A stretch of 64,000 nt of DNA from Selaginella moellendorffii. Its lineage: Eukaryota; Streptophyta; Lycopodiopsida; Selaginellales; Selaginellaceae. Made by a program: the position numbers and the translations under genes. Of the stretch, positions 34,278 through 48,530 are shown piece by piece. The DNA lies in the NCBI RefSeq assembly GCF_000143415.4, contig NW_003314407.1, positions 239,748 to 303,747 of the forward strand, read 5' to 3'. Under the pieces are notes generated by a model, which was not told the DNA's origin, did not search any database, and saw only the letters and a program-made list of their open reading frames with translations. Numbering within the stretch: the stretch's first letter is position 1; each line of letters begins with the position of its first letter.

Positions 34278-35969
34278 TCAGAAGGTGTAGTCGAGGCGAG
34301 GATTGAGAAACAAACCTCTCAAGGCGAACTTGATGTCGTGATTGCTGAAAGGACACGAAGGCAGCCATTGCCATGAAGCCGGGGTGGTGGAAAGGTCGCA
34401 GACCAACATCCCCGAGTGCGAGCTCTTGAAGAAGTATATTAAATCGCCGGACCCAGCGCACTTAAGATCGAAGTCTCCCTTGCTCTCGTAAAACATCTGG
34501 AAGTAATGCTGCGGCATCTGGTCCTTGTCAAGCCACTGCTGGCTTTCAACTTGAAGCTCCCACAGGTGAATCCTCTCGCAAACTCGGTCAGTTCCCACTC
34601 CGCCGACTAACAGCAGCTTTTCCTTCCGCTTGAGCAGGAAAGACGAGTACAGGCACGCGGGCCGCGGCACCTTCATCTCGGACCATAGTCTGGTACCCAG
34701 GTTATACGACATGAGGTTGTAAGGGCGGGCAGACGTCAGACAGTAGAGTGTGCCCTGGCAGAAGACGGTTTTGGAGGTCCACACAGTAATCTTGACGGTG
34801 TAGTAGCGGGGAATGGCTCCAAGGACGGTCCAGGAGTCCGTTCTGGAATCGTAGATCTCCGTGGAGCACTCGTAGTCACCCCCGCATTCGGACGTCCCGC
34901 CTGCGACGATGATCCTATACCCGCTGCTGTCGTCGACTTGAAACACCCCGACGAGTGAGTTGAATCGCTTGTAAGTCATCTGAGGCAGCTCCTTCCAGGT
35001 CTGCATGATCGGGTTGCACACCGCCAGCATCCCCAAGTTGCTGAGACCGGCTCGCATGAAGATGAGGCCTCCGATGGCAGCCAGCGGGAACCTCATATAA
35101 GGTGGCAGGAATGCGAGCGAGACATTGAGCCACTTGTTGAGCGTGGGGCTGAAGGCACACGACTTGTCCCGGCAGTTATAGGAGCAGGCAAGGAGCCAGG
35201 GGGCCTCCCTCGCGGGTGTGCTGCGGTAGACTCTCTGGAAGTTGCTCGACTTGATCCGGGAGTTCCAGGACTTGCAGACGAGGCCGGCCGCCACCAGGCT
35301 CTCAATTGGCATGAAGGCGAACACCTTGTCCATGATGTCCTCGGGGAGGCTATGCCAGAGTGGGAACGAAGGCTCGTGCTGCTCCTGGCCGCCATCCATG
35401 ATTCTCGCTCGGGAGCTCATTGGTGTGACGGACGCACGTAGGCTGGCTGACTTGGGGGCAGGAGCAATAATTACAAGCTGCAAACGAGAAGATCCAGGAT
35501 CAAACCACAAAGTAAAGGTGGTGCCGTGGAGGTGCGGGAAGGGGGAAAGTGCAAACCTTGATTGCTGGGTGGGCCGGCACGAGAAGAAAGGCCACACCTG
35601 ATGATGCTGCGTCCACCCTCCAACACCAGCAGCAGCAAGAGCAACGATTGGAAGAAGAAGAGGGGTAGTAACAGTAACTGTACCAGCTAGAGATCCGTCA
35701 ACAAAGTCATCTCCAGCAGCAGAGGACTCTGTGGTGGAGCAAGCGAGAAAAGAGCAAGCAGCAGTCAAGGACTTATATCTGCTGGGAAGCGGGGGGAGGA
35801 GGAGCAGACTTGGAGAGACGAGGAGGCGGTGTGAAAGCGAGGTGCTTGAGCAAGAGGAGCAAGGCTGGTCGTCGTCAATCATGCAGCAGCAGGAGCAGGG
35901 GGTGGGAGTGGACGCTTTCGGAGACAACCGGGTGCATCCAGAGGGGTTAAGCGAGCGCCACCGCAACAT
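34278..35969 (-). CDS. F-box/kelch-repeat protein
   Basis: Single exon. The F-box starts at about residue 200 (LPEDIMDKVFAFMP, LVCKSWNSRI) and is followed by kelch-like blades (IIVAGGTSECGG, DSWTVLGAIP, LLLVGGVGTD). F-box proteins recruit substrates to SCF ubiquitin ligases through SKP1. The frame is open from ATG 35969 (563 residues), but the first 190 residues are Ser/Leu-rich and not family-like. The real start is probably the ATG at 35399 (MDGGQEQ) or the one a few codons earlier. The upstream part would then be leader. Confidence 0.85.
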   Translation of the reverse strand: MLRWRSLNPSGCTRLSPKASTPTPCSCCCMIDDDQPCSSCSSTSLSHRLLVSPSLLLLPPLPSRYKSLTAACSFLACSTTESSAAGDDFVDGSLAGTVTVTTPLLLPIVALAAAGVGGWTQHHQVWPFFSCRPTQQSRFALSPFPHLHGTTFTLWFDPGSSRLQLVIIAPAPKSASLRASVTPMSSRARIMDGGQEQHEPSFPLWHSLPEDIMDKVFAFMPIESLVAAGLVCKSWNSRIKSSNFQRVYRSTPAREAPWLLACSYNCRDKSCAFSPTLNKWLNVSLAFLPPYMRFPLAAIGGLIFMRAGLSNLGMLAVCNPIMQTWKELPQMTYKRFNSLVGVFQVDDSSGYRIIVAGGTSECGGDYECSTEIYDSRTDSWTVLGAIPRYYTVKITVWTSKTVFCQGTLYCLTSARPYNLMSYNLGTRLWSEMKVPRPACLYSSFLLKRKEKLLLVGGVGTDRVCERIHLWELQVESQQWLDKDQMPQHYFQMFYESKGDFDLKCAGSGDLIYFFKSSHSGMLVCDLSTTPASWQWLPSCPFSNHDIKFALRGLFLNPRLDYTF

Positions 35970-38010
35970 GAACCGATTTAGCCAGTCAAAGCTACGATTC
36001 TATGCGTGAGGGAACGTATGGTAAGAGGGGAAGGAGATCTTTCACTCACACCATCTTCTCTTTTTGGCGACTAACTCATGCTCCTCTCTCTCTCTCTCTC
36101 TCTCTCGCTTTCCAGGAATTGCAACTTTGCTCGCTCTCTCGCTCTCGTGCACAAAACCGAAAGAGATGAGGAGAGAATGGAGGAGAAATTCTCAGGAGGG
36201 GGGCAGCGGTCTCTCTTAGAGAGGAGAGGAACAGAGACACCTTGCGAAAGATCAATCAATCAATCAAGAAGGAATTGTGTGATCTGTCGGGGGCCCTCAA
36301 TCATGCAGGAGAGAGGATGAAGCTCGCACACACAAAACCCTCTCTCTTTTATTTTTTCCTCTCTCGCTCGCCAAGAAAGAAAGAAAGACTCTTTCCTGTG
36401 GCCGCCATAGCTCCTCTATGAGTCAGTGTGTTAAAAACTTACTAATTCTTTTTTTTTTTTTTCCTTCTTTTCTTCTTTTGGCTGTGTAAATTATTTTTGT
36501 CGTACTCCTCGTGGCCCAAAACCAAATGCGAGTATTGGCCACCTCTTAACGTGGGGCCCTTCTTTTCCACCACGCCAGTGACGGGGAGGGGTCCGTCAAA
36601 CGCATTGCGTGGGTGACGGGCGGCATCTTGATTTTGACAGGGCTGACGTTTTCGGTTAGTCACACGGAAGGTGGGCTCGGTTACGTTGACTGCGACCCGT
36701 ACAGAGCGTGTTTGCTTTCTTCTTCCAGAAATTATGGAATTGGCGCGAGGGAGGAAGTTCCTACGTTTTGCGTCAACCGTGTTTGCTACAGCTAAAAATT
36801 CCCACTTTGCGGCAAAATCTCTTCTTCTAACAAGGAGATATCGAGCGCAGCCAGGATTGAGGGATCGACACACACAATCTTTAACGCCACAGCATTGACT
36901 TGGGTGTCAAACTCTCGAAATCGAAGAAGCCCGCAAAGCCGTGATGCTGCTGCCTTGTAACGCATCCGCAAGAAATATGCCATGAAACACACGCACCTCG
37001 CGCGCGCTAGACATGCCCCCTGTGTGTGTGCGTGTGTTTTTGTTCTTCTTTTGGTTCTCTCCTCTGTTTTTTGCATGCTATAAGCTATCCATCTATCATA
37101 GAAAAAGCTTGGTAGCATCAGTATCAATCATGCATAGCGAGCTTTTCAATAACCCTTTGATTTCATGGATGCCGCATAGTGCCAGAGAAAGGTTCCTCTC
37201 TTTTCTTTCTTCTTCTTCTTTTGCTCTTGCGGTCCCATAATAATGCACTCAACCGACCATGCCACCACCATTTTCAACTTTACGATTTTCTTATGATATG
37301 AGCGCTGTGGCGAGCGACCGCAACAGGAAAACTGGCTTTGTGTCCAAGATCTACCTGCCAATAGAAAAGCTCTGCAGCGTCAGATCGAGAGCGATCCAAA
37401 ATTTGAGGATAGGCTCACCTTTCATTGCTCAGGAGAGTTTCCGCACGATTCTCTTCCAATATCCATATCTACGCAACAGTGCCACAATTCACGCAAGCGT
37501 TTTCTTCCGTCCCACGCAAACACCCAGGTTTTGAGCGATCGTCCTTTCGTTGCAAGCTGTGGATGATGCCCAATGCATGCTCTGCACAAAGGGAAAAAAA
37601 AAAACAAGAAAAAAGGACGAGCACAGTGCATCAAAAAGTGCTCGTAAAAGATTTTCTGGTGACATCACCAGCTGAATGATGTAAGAGCAAAACGTACCTG
37701 TCAGCCGAGGTGTCAAAGGTCGCGCGTATTGATCCAATGAGATACGAGTACTGCCCAAGATGCTTCGTTATCTTCGACCAAACGATCCAGCAATAGGCAT
37801 ATGGATGATCCCAAAGGCTGCAAAGGCCCAGCTACGAAATCCGCGACCGTATCAAAGCGTGATGTTGGGAGCCATTTGCTGCGTCCTAAAACGCAAGACA
37901 AAAGACAAGTTAGCCACAACTTCCTCTGCTACAAAACACTCACTTATCACTGATATCGCCGACGAGATACGCAACTACACATGTTGTTTGTCCGCGTCGT
38001 CGTTCGTGAC
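35970..38010. other. Gene-poor interval with CT microsatellite
   Basis: The F-box promoter side contains (CT)n at about 36083-36106 and further GA/CT-rich stretches to 36400. A T-run lies at about 36450. From 36.5 to 38.0 kb there are overlapping short frames on both strands with some donor/acceptor-like sites, but no family I can name. Confidence 0.45.
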
Positions 38011-38094
38011 TGTCAGAAGTGGGATTTGAACCCACGCCCCCTCACGGAGACCAGCACTTGAGTCTGGCGCCTTAGACCGCTCGGCCATCCTGAC
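38011..38094 (-). tRNA. tRNA-Leu (anticodon CAA), intronless
   Basis: The 84-base minus-strand sequence starts GTCAGGATGGCCGAGCGG and folds as a class II tRNA with a long variable arm. The acceptor stem pairs GTCAGGA with TTCTGAC. The T arm is GTGGGTTCAAATCCCAC. The anticodon loop is CTCAAGT. Many plant tRNA-Leu(CAA) genes have an intron; this one has none. Base 31 (A) faces base 39 (G), a mismatch at the end of the anticodon stem. No T-run of four lies within about 50 bases downstream. Confidence 0.92.
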
Positions 38095-38225
38095 GTTTGC
38101 GTATAATCTAACACTTAACAACAAGAACAAGAAATTTAGCTATCAGACGCCTTGGAATTAATGCCCATCGCGATCTGATAAAAGAGATCACATTAGTACC
38201 AATGCAACAACGAAGTAGCTTGGCT

Positions 38226-39354
38226 TTAAACCTGCTTTTTCTCGATGCTGCTCCTTGAAAACTCAGAAACCATCTTGCATGCGGCCTTTGCCCGCGCCAA
38301 GCAATCAAGGTAAGAATCCACTACACACGCAGAGAGACATATGCGAACAGCTGAGCTTGACAAGGAAAGAAACAACCGATGAAATTCTCGCTAGTACCGG
38401 ACATGGAGCCGCGTGTGATAGATGTGACAATGGCATCTTCTCCAGAGTGTTGAGACATGCCAGGCACCACAGATGCGACCGGGCTCTTAAAAACCAAGCA
38501 CACATGGGCCTGGATTCTCTGGTAACACAAAAGAGAAGGCTCCTTCAGAATAAAACCGGGAGGCTAATCAAATCAAAACCTGTTCCTCCATCCTTGTCGG
38601 ATCCAGTAGAATCTCCCCTCCGCTAGTAACACCACAAGTTACAGCCGCTGCAAAGACGAAAAGGTGAGAAGTTTTTCAGGCCTCTGAGCTTTACGTACCA
38701 AGCAAACCATTCAAAGGGATGCCTGCGTCCACGAGCGCTGCACAAGCTGCATTCACTGCACAAGCAAGTAGCTGTACGCAAAGGGAGTCAAGAATGAACC
38801 AACCATACAGGATATGAATAAAATCGACCCAGGATACAGCCCCATCGTCACTCACAACCTGCACACGAAAAGGAAAAAACAAAGAGAAAGAGTTGGCACG
38901 GGAGCATGAAAGACGCGGTTTTGCCTGCCTGGACGATCACTGAAATGCCCGTATTTGGATGTTGTGCCGCCATGATAATGTACTCGATTGTTCTTCGCAA
39001 GATCACCTCAGCCTCTTTTTCAGAACTCCCTAGCAGAAAAAAATAAAAATAAAAGAAAGAATAAATGTAAGGAGGGCTCACCAGAAAGACCCGCTTTGGC
39101 TTTCCAGATCACTTCCACCGTCGCCCTCTCGGCGTTTTCCTGCTTCCCAGACACGGCCTTTGGCCCATACACTGCCGCGAGGACAATGCTCTTCTCTGCC
39201 AGCGGCGAGCATGCGGAGGAAATTCCAGAAAACGCGAAATCTCACCTTGCGACCAGCGCGCCGATCCGTGCGCCCGATGGAGCAAGCCTGTCGTGCACGC
39301 CAGCGGCCTGATCTGATCCGCGCTCCGCCCATCGCCTCTCGCCATCGTCGCCAT
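38226..39354 (-). CDS. RRP46: Exosome complex component RRP46 (RNase PH domain)
   Basis: Eight exons in phase: 39354-39246, 39195-39082, 39029-38929, 38858-38838, 38771-38699, 38647-38580, 38518-38398 and 38320-38226, giving 233 residues. The start RPLACTTGLLHRAHGSARWSQ, the strand VLAAVYGPKA and CAVNAACAALVDAGIP are classic RRP46. It is a ring subunit of the RNA exosome, which processes and degrades RNA in nucleus and cytoplasm. Exon 4 is only 21 bases. The intron after exon 3 begins GC (CAG|GCAGGC), a GC-AG intron with no usable GT nearby. The start ATG at 39354 gives the expected N-terminus. Confidence 0.92.
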
Positions 39355-39442
39355 GGACGCCCAAAACCCTAAACCCTAATCTCCGGTAGAGGGGGAAATT
39401 TGATTTTAAATTCTTTGGCGCAAACAAATCATAGACAATGTC

Positions 39443-40605
39443 TCAGTTGATGACGTGACACTTCTTCCGGATCTCGCCTTTCGATCCAGTCTTGACCTCC
39501 AATTCGCTCATCTTGATCATGGACTGGATGAAATTCCCAAGGAAGAATGACTCGTCCGCGGCGCTCTTGATCACCAGAGACTTCGTGAATGGATCATTGA
39601 GAAGGGCGGAGTCGGAGGTGAAGAGGCCGCGCCTCTTGAGCACTCCCTTGAAGTATTTCGTGTCTACTTTGAATGGGGTCTTCTCCATTGGGACGATTGG
39701 ATCGACCCTGGTTGGAGGACGAGGGCACTGCCCTTTGAGAGTCTGGGCGAGAGCCGCATCGAGCGCTGGGTCCTGGTCGCCTCTCCCGGTGAAATTGTAG
39801 AGCCGGCTGTTGAAGGAGGAGCAAAGAGAGAATCCAATCGTGTGACCACCTAGATAATTCAATGACCCCATCGTAAGATTTGCACATCTATAGAGATTCT
39901 TGCAGAGACTGTACCTGAGAGGAAGACAAGATCACTCTTGCTTAAGTTCTTGGCTGCGAAGCTGGTGATGAGCTGCGTGATGTTGGATGTGGGTGGTGGA
40001 AGGAAGAGAGGGACGCGATTAAACATGGAAACTCGGCCGTCTCGACGTCCCGACCGGATGTTCCAGAATGGTCCGTGCGACTGAATACCAGAAGAGATTG
40101 ATTAGTTTCGCGATAAGATGATTAGGAATGATAGATAAGATACCAGATGAACACCATCTCGCGCAGCGAAGGCTAGAATGTCAGCACAAGACACGATCCC
40201 CGGACAGACTTTCTCCACGGCTGCCTTGGCAGCGTCAATCACATCAAAGCCGCGAATGCTGGGGAAGTTTGCTGGGAAATCCTTCTCGGCCTGGTTTGTG
40301 GAGGTGGAATCAATGAGGATGGATCCATCACAGCCCTGATCAATCAAAGAGTTGACAAATGCTAAGTTTTTATGAGCCAAAGGTTTATCAAAACTTACTT
40401 CGACAAAGCAGTCGTGGAAATGCATACGCAAGATGGACGCACCAATTCGCCTGTCAGACAATGTGGCATTCACCATGACATCCATGACAATCTTCTCTGC
40501 CTGTGGACATCTCGTTTTGTAGAAGTCATACGAGAGATCCCCTCGGGCAGCGATGACAACAAGCAAGAACAGGCTCAAAACTCTCCAAACCTTATAATCA
40601 CCCAT
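39443..40605 (-). CDS. Class III secretory peroxidase
   Basis: Four exons, 40605-40399, 40335-40144, 40080-39915 and 39849-39443, give 323 residues with the classical intron positions of the family. A signal peptide covers residues 1-22. Distal Arg60 and His64 lie in RMHFHDCF, and the proximal heme-ligand His191 is in GGHTIGF. Conserved cysteines are seen (RCPQAEK, GCDGSI, CPGIVSCADILAFAARD). It oxidises phenolics with H2O2 in the apoplast or vacuole, for example in lignification or wall cross-linking. The substrate is not predictable. Confidence 0.95.
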
Positions 40606-42801
<2,196 letters not shown>

Positions 42802-43169
42802 GCTCTCCGGTTCGATCAAAGCCATAGATGCCGGGAATTAACTGCTGTTGCTGTAGTTTAGTTAGCTAGTGTCGTGTATCGAGCACCAGACATGAAGAAC
42901 TTGGCGTCCAGTTTAACGAGTGAGAAAGCATATCGAAGAAGCCCAGCAAACTTTTGATCTTATCGTCGCCACTTACAACTTAGTCGCTCAAACAAACATG
43001 ATCTCGGAGTATGCATCTTTGTTTGATAGCAAGAAGCAAATTCCTTGCATGCCATACCTCATGGGCCTGGAAGGGATCCAATCACAAACCATCGACCATA
43101 ACTCTCTAGCTCCGTAGCTTGGCCTGCCCGTTTGCCTGTACCAGTATTTACAAACTCCCTACCTCTTTT
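42802..43169. terminator. Convergent 3' ends of beta-tubulin and CPSF-A-like gene
   Basis: Intergenic space between two genes that end towards each other. It should hold both polyadenylation regions. No gene is seen. Confidence 0.45.
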
Positions 43170-46100
43170 CTACGTGACCGTGTGGTGGATCTTTTCAAGC
43201 AGCCGTAGGACTCGCTCCACCTGTAGTTCCGGCGAGTAAGCTCCTCCGGACTTCCGGAGCACCATCGGTCCGGGCTCTTTCAGCACTGCCACTTGCTCTG
43301 CGCTTGTCAGCTCCAGAAACTGTTCCAGTAAGTCTCCATCTAAAACTTCCTTGACGCCAGCCTGCTTCCACAACACACATCAGTCGTAGTTCACGGCATA
43401 ACATCTTCAACAAAACACCTACCGGACGACCCTGGCCTCGAAAACGGGCATGATCATTTCCAAGGACGGGAGCTGTGGCGGGTAAAAATGACAGTCTCCT
43501 CTGCAATGCTTGCAGAAGGCTATACTCCTCCCTGAATCGAAAGAGAATTCATGGTTGTTATCTGTATTAGTACTTGGAAAACTTCGGTACCCTGTTATGC
43601 GAACGAAGATAAAGACGCTTCCGAGCAAGGTGGTTGCAATAACACATGACTTTCCCATGTTAGGTATTAACCGATCAACGCTGCAGCTGTCTTCTACTGC
43701 TTTGAACGCAAATGATCCCTGCCAAAAACAACAGAACATTCCCGTGAAGTATCCTTGCAGAGAAAGCGGGAGGTTCGAACCTTGCGTACAGTCGTACAGA
43801 CTTCACCAATATGGAACCAGCAGTGAGCTTCCAGATTCTTCTCTGGACTGCCGCTGTCTGTACATTCCGAGCGATTAGAGAAGTCAAAACATGGATACAA
43901 CTTGAATCACACTTGCCTTCTGTCTCTTCGTTCGTAGATAAGGCGCAGAAGTTTCCATGGCGGTCCACGACCACAGCAGTGTCAACATCTACCAATGTAC
44001 AGTCAGAAACCAGACGTCTCATTGGATCGCATCGGATCGGTTCCAGCTTCTTGGAATCCTGCAGACATGAGATATATGAGCCAAGAATGAGAAATCTGTT
44101 TGCTATACCTCTCTATATGTAAACAACAAAACACCATCGCGACAGTCTCCAACAGCAATTGTTGTAAAACGAACAGAAATACTGGTAATCACAAAGCGCG
44201 TTTTTATTGATGCCAGCTTCTTCCATCGCCTGGGACTTTCGTCCATGGAAGCAATTCCTAGACAAAACAGCTGATCGCTTGATCCTTAGCACCTCAGAGA
44301 GAGAGAGAGAGAAAACAAAAAACAAGAAAGAACAGCAAATACTTACGTGATTCCCAGCACAAGCTAACACATATTGTCCTAGATACGAAGCCACAGCATT
44401 GACAGGCCCGGGTAAGCCAACATTAGCCCTGGGTACGAAACAGTAGTCGTCAGGCTGGAAGACGATAGATGCTCCTCCACTAGACTCGCTGGCGGGGCTT
44501 GACATCGGGCTATGAGGACTGGGCGGTGGTGGTGCGTCCAGGTAAAGCACCACCAAAACACCCCTTGAAGAGCTGGGAAAATAGCCAGTGTTAGACACAC
44601 AGAAGCTACGAAAACAAAAAAACTAAAATGCTTGCCTTTCAGCTTCTCCCGTTGCCATGACTGCTCTTCGAGTGTCGGACGCAGTTCCCACGAGAAGAAG
44701 CTGCTCGTCACCCAACTTCATGAGCTCCATACACTTGACTATTTGTCCCACTCCAAATGGATGAACGCACAACACTGCGCCACTGAGTGGCTCAATGCAA
44801 CACACGTCCGACCGGTGCTCGGAGAGAAGTCGCAAAACAATAAGGACTCCTGACTCGGGGTGGTACAGGACCCGCCTCCCAGTGCATCCCAGGCGAAGCT
44901 TTTGCACGTTGAGTGTTCTTGACTGCTCCATTTCAACCTGGCAGGCAAAGAAGATAGAAGCTTTAGGTGAGACAACAAATATCTGTGTACTTTAAAGAGG
45001 AGTTTACCAGATGGAGGCTGCAGTCTGCAAGAAAAATGATGCCTTTGGGACAATCTTTCGAGCAAACGGGCGTTGCATGCGTTGAAGGTTGAAAAGAGAT
45101 CGACGTGTATGAAATCCTCTTGGCCATCTGAAGCAACCAGGGGCGATCACTTAGAGCAATGATATCGGCCCGCAGTGCGCACGCCTCCAACGGGACCAGG
45201 CACACTGGCGATACTCCCAGCCGACGAGCTGCTATGAGATGGAGTTCAGCTGGTTTACTCAAAACCAGTGAGGGCGTATCCTCCGGCCATTCATACCGAA
45301 GCAGCATCCCGTTTCTCAGTCCGGCCAGAATGTAGAGGCGATCAAACAAGGCCAGCCGGACGTCCTGTGGTATGCACCCGCTAACTGCAGTGCCAACCGA
45401 GGTGATCAATGACACTTGACCGACGGCAAAGGGAGCAAACTTGTCGCCAGGAACAATCGACAGGAGCTCGACCGAAGGCTTGTGTGTGCCGACGACGCAA
45501 ACATTCCCGAGATCCACCCCGGCTGGGACTGTATTCCCTGCGTGTAGCCCGGCGATAGTTGGAGGTACGGGGATGGATATATCTCCTTGCGGAATAGAGA
45601 TACACGATATCTCCGCCTCCATCATACAAAGCTGAAGCTCTACCAGTTCAAAGCTCTCGGCCGAAGTCTGGGTGGTTCCAAGCATCAGAAGCAGACCTGG
45701 TCGTGCCAGAGCCAGAATAACTCTGCTGCGACAGACAGCCCCCACACTGATCGGGTATCCCGGTTTCCTCCATGTCGTGGACAATGGACTGCTGCCTGAA
45801 ACACCTGCCGGATGAGCCGCCTTCGTGGGAGAACAAAGCTTGACCTCGTACCGCCAGACCTGTGCCACCCATCCATCTTCGACTAAACCGCAGGCCAGAG
45901 TATTGACTTGAGATTCGAAGCCAACAGCATCCGTGATGTCCACAAAGTTCAATCCCACCGACAGAACTCGAGTCTCCTCCACGAAGGAAATCAGGAAGAA
46001 GGCATGGTATGGATCCTTGAAACGGTACCTCATCGTCCATATCCCTGACACGCCTTGGTAGACAGGAGGCGTACAAATAAGCTTTTCCACGCTGTTGCCA

Positions 46101-47849
46101 TTCCGTATGATTCTAACCGAGCCTTCCTCGTCACCACCGCAGCATGCAAACATCTGGTCTTGCTTCTCCCCGTAGTAATCCACCAGCGAGAAGTCCAGTA
46201 TAGGAGCGATGTTCTGAACGAAGCTCTGGAAACTCAGCTGCCCGTCTTCCACCTTTAAAACATGCCCGTCTCCCATCTCTATCATTGCAGTCATAAACCC
46301 GTCGCTCGTCCAGAGAAGAAGCCTGCACTGTGAACACTTGTACTGGCAGTCTCTAACAAGAGTTGGCCTTCCAGAGGCAGCATCCGGACTTAGCGTGACA
46401 ACGTCGATACCTCCTTTCCCTGTACTGAAAGCCAGTCTAGCCTGGCCCTTGCTATCTGGTTCCCAGCACCATGCACTGATAAAGAGCTTGGCTCTGGCTC
46501 CATACTCGTCATCTGGAGCCCGGTAATAAGGTCTCGGACGCTCTTCGGCATCCACCACTGTATCTCTGAAGTCTAGCAAGCTGAATGCCACTAAGTTTGC
46601 CGGATAAGTCGTCGTGCCGATGGCCCTTGCGTCCACAAGTACAATCTCACCGAGCCGAAGCAGTAGCACGAACCCCGGGAATGCGGGCATCTCCACAACA
46701 CCATAAGTTAGAAAATCGATGGCCGGCTCTCCAGAAGGATGATACCGTGCTCCCAAGTGTATCGAACGCTCATTCGTGTCGCAAAGTAGAACTTGCAGTT
46801 CGTTCGACAGAGCACCCTTCCTGTAAGGAACACTCCCGAGTTACTCTCAATCCTGGTGAGCAGAAAATTATCTAGACCCTGTGTACCTATGCAAAATTAC
46901 CGCGAGCAAAAGCTGGTGGGATTCCTCTGGGCTAGCAACAAAGGCCATGCTCCATATCGTTCCCCATCCATACGTTGACTCTGCGTCATTTGCTACGTTA
47001 CCCGCTGCTGGATATCTTATGGCCTGAAGGAAGGGTGTCAGGCAACTAGTTCCAGAAAGAAAAACACACTAGCCTTCTCGACGACATTCTCCCCAGCTGC
47101 AACAGAGGTAGGAAATATTGCTACCAAATCTTCGATAGCAGAAACCGCTACAGCGCGAGATCTGTATCACAAAAGGTTTCCTATGAAATCAAACGTTCGA
47201 CTTTATCGCACCTGGAGTCGACAGCAAGTAGCCATCCGAGCTCGCGAAGAGAAGTCCCGGGATGAGAGAGATGAATTTGACTGACAGCCACAAACCTGTA
47301 AAAGAGAAAGAGAAAACAGTTAAGAAGAGCGAAAAAATCCTTGTTTTTTCTATTTCCATGGTACCTGTGCAGATCGACACTGAAAGTCAGGAAGGAGAGT
47401 TTTCCGGAATCTGAAAGCAGCACGAGTAAGTCCTTGCCGTAGGTCTATGATAGAGAGATGGAACATTAGTTAACAGTAGACTATAGCACAGGACATCGTT
47501 CTAAAGCATAGAATTTTATCTTACCTGCGAGTAAGGAGCTCGACGATGTTCATTCCAAGGGAGCAATTTCATGTCCTTGATGATTCCAAACACACTCTGC
47601 TCACACACCGGCTGCACGCTCCCATCTTCGACGAGCACGACAAGCTCCAGGGCGGTCTCCTGCGCGCAAATTCCAGCTCAAAACCAAGATAGATGGAGCT
47701 CCTACCTTGCCGAAGACCACCTCCAGCATCAGCGGCGATCGAATGTGGCCGCACACAGCATGAGAGACGACGCTGCTCTTCTGGAGGCATTTGGCGAGAT
47801 AGAGAACCTCGCTGTCGTCCTCGGCAGCGCTCGCGTCCTGGACTGCCAT
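43170..47849 (-). CDS. CPSF-A / DDB1-like beta-propeller protein
   Basis: Large multi-exon gene. The ATG at 47849 starts MAVQDASAAEDD. The largest exon, about 46760 to 45010, carries an MMS1-type N-terminal propeller (FLTYGVVEMPAFPGF, LRLGEIVLVD). Later exons give GPVNAVASYLGQYVL and IAVGDCRDGVLLF, and the last one LDGDLLEQFLELTSAEQ, the usual end of CPSF-A proteins before TAG at 43170. This family contains CPSF160, DDB1 and SF3B3. The present protein resembles the less studied plant CPSF-A-domain group rather than these three; that assignment is from memory of family features. It is probably a nuclear scaffold in RNA processing or ubiquitin ligase complexes. Exact small-exon boundaries were not all fixed. 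Confidence 0.85.
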
Positions 47850-48384
47850 GACTTCGCGAACTTTAGGGCATTATGTTAACCTAAAATGTCTACGAATATT
47901 CCCACTTTTACCCTTTCGTTTTACAGCAAATCAAAAGAAAAAAACTTTTTTGACCTCGTGTATGTCTTATGAAAGAAGAAGAATTTGAAGAACATCATAC
48001 TCCCTTATTTAAACGTGCTATTGGCATATGGCATCCGGCGTCTTTTATTCCATTTTTAGAATATTATTTCTGAATCATACTCCCTTATTTAAACGTGCTA
48101 TTGGCATATGGCATCCGGCGTCTTTTATTCCATTTTTAGAATATTATTTCTGAATCATACTCCCTTATTTAAACGTGCTATTGGCATATGGCATCCGGCG
48201 TCTTTTATTCCATTTTTAGAATATTATTTCTGAATATGCTTATAATCTAACGGTTGAAATTGAAAACCTTCAAATAGATGGCATAGATCAAAGTGCCAAG
48301 GGGTGGCAACTCTTCAAATTTGAATTTGATGACCCTCCAAATCAAGTGAATCTTTTAGGGCGATCGAGCAGATTGTGAGCTGCA

Positions 48385-48420
<36 letters not shown>

Positions 48421-48530
48421 CTGTCTGTGTGTCTCTGTGGTGGTGAACGCAGCAGCGGGAGTGTGCATACCCTTTGCAAAAGGCTGGATCGTTGATTGTT
48501 CATCGCCATTCACAACACACACACAGGTCA
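47850..48530. other. Upstream flank of CPSF-A-like gene with simple repeats
   Basis: AT-rich promoter side of the CPSF-A-like gene. It contains the 80-bp triplicate at 47995-48234 and a (CT)n microsatellite at about 48385-48416. No gene is recognised. Confidence 0.5.
47995..48234. repeat. Three perfect tandem copies of an 80-bp unit
   Basis: Units begin TCATACTCCCTTATTTAAAC at 47995, 48075 and 48155. The copies look identical, so the expansion is recent or maintained by homogenisation. Each unit contains TTTAAACGTGC and a near-palindromic GGCATATGGCAT-like word. It lies about 150 bases upstream of the CPSF-A-like start codon. Confidence 0.95.

Noticed and set aside
35400-35969. 190-residue N-terminal extension of the F-box protein
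   Set aside because: Not F-box-family-like, low complexity; kept only as an alternative start.
36442-36873. 143-codon minus-strand frame
   Set aside because: Ends in a lysine run from a simple repeat; no domain or splice support.
47995-48234. CRISPR-like array
   Set aside because: Whole 80-bp units are identical with no variable spacers, and the genome is eukaryotic.
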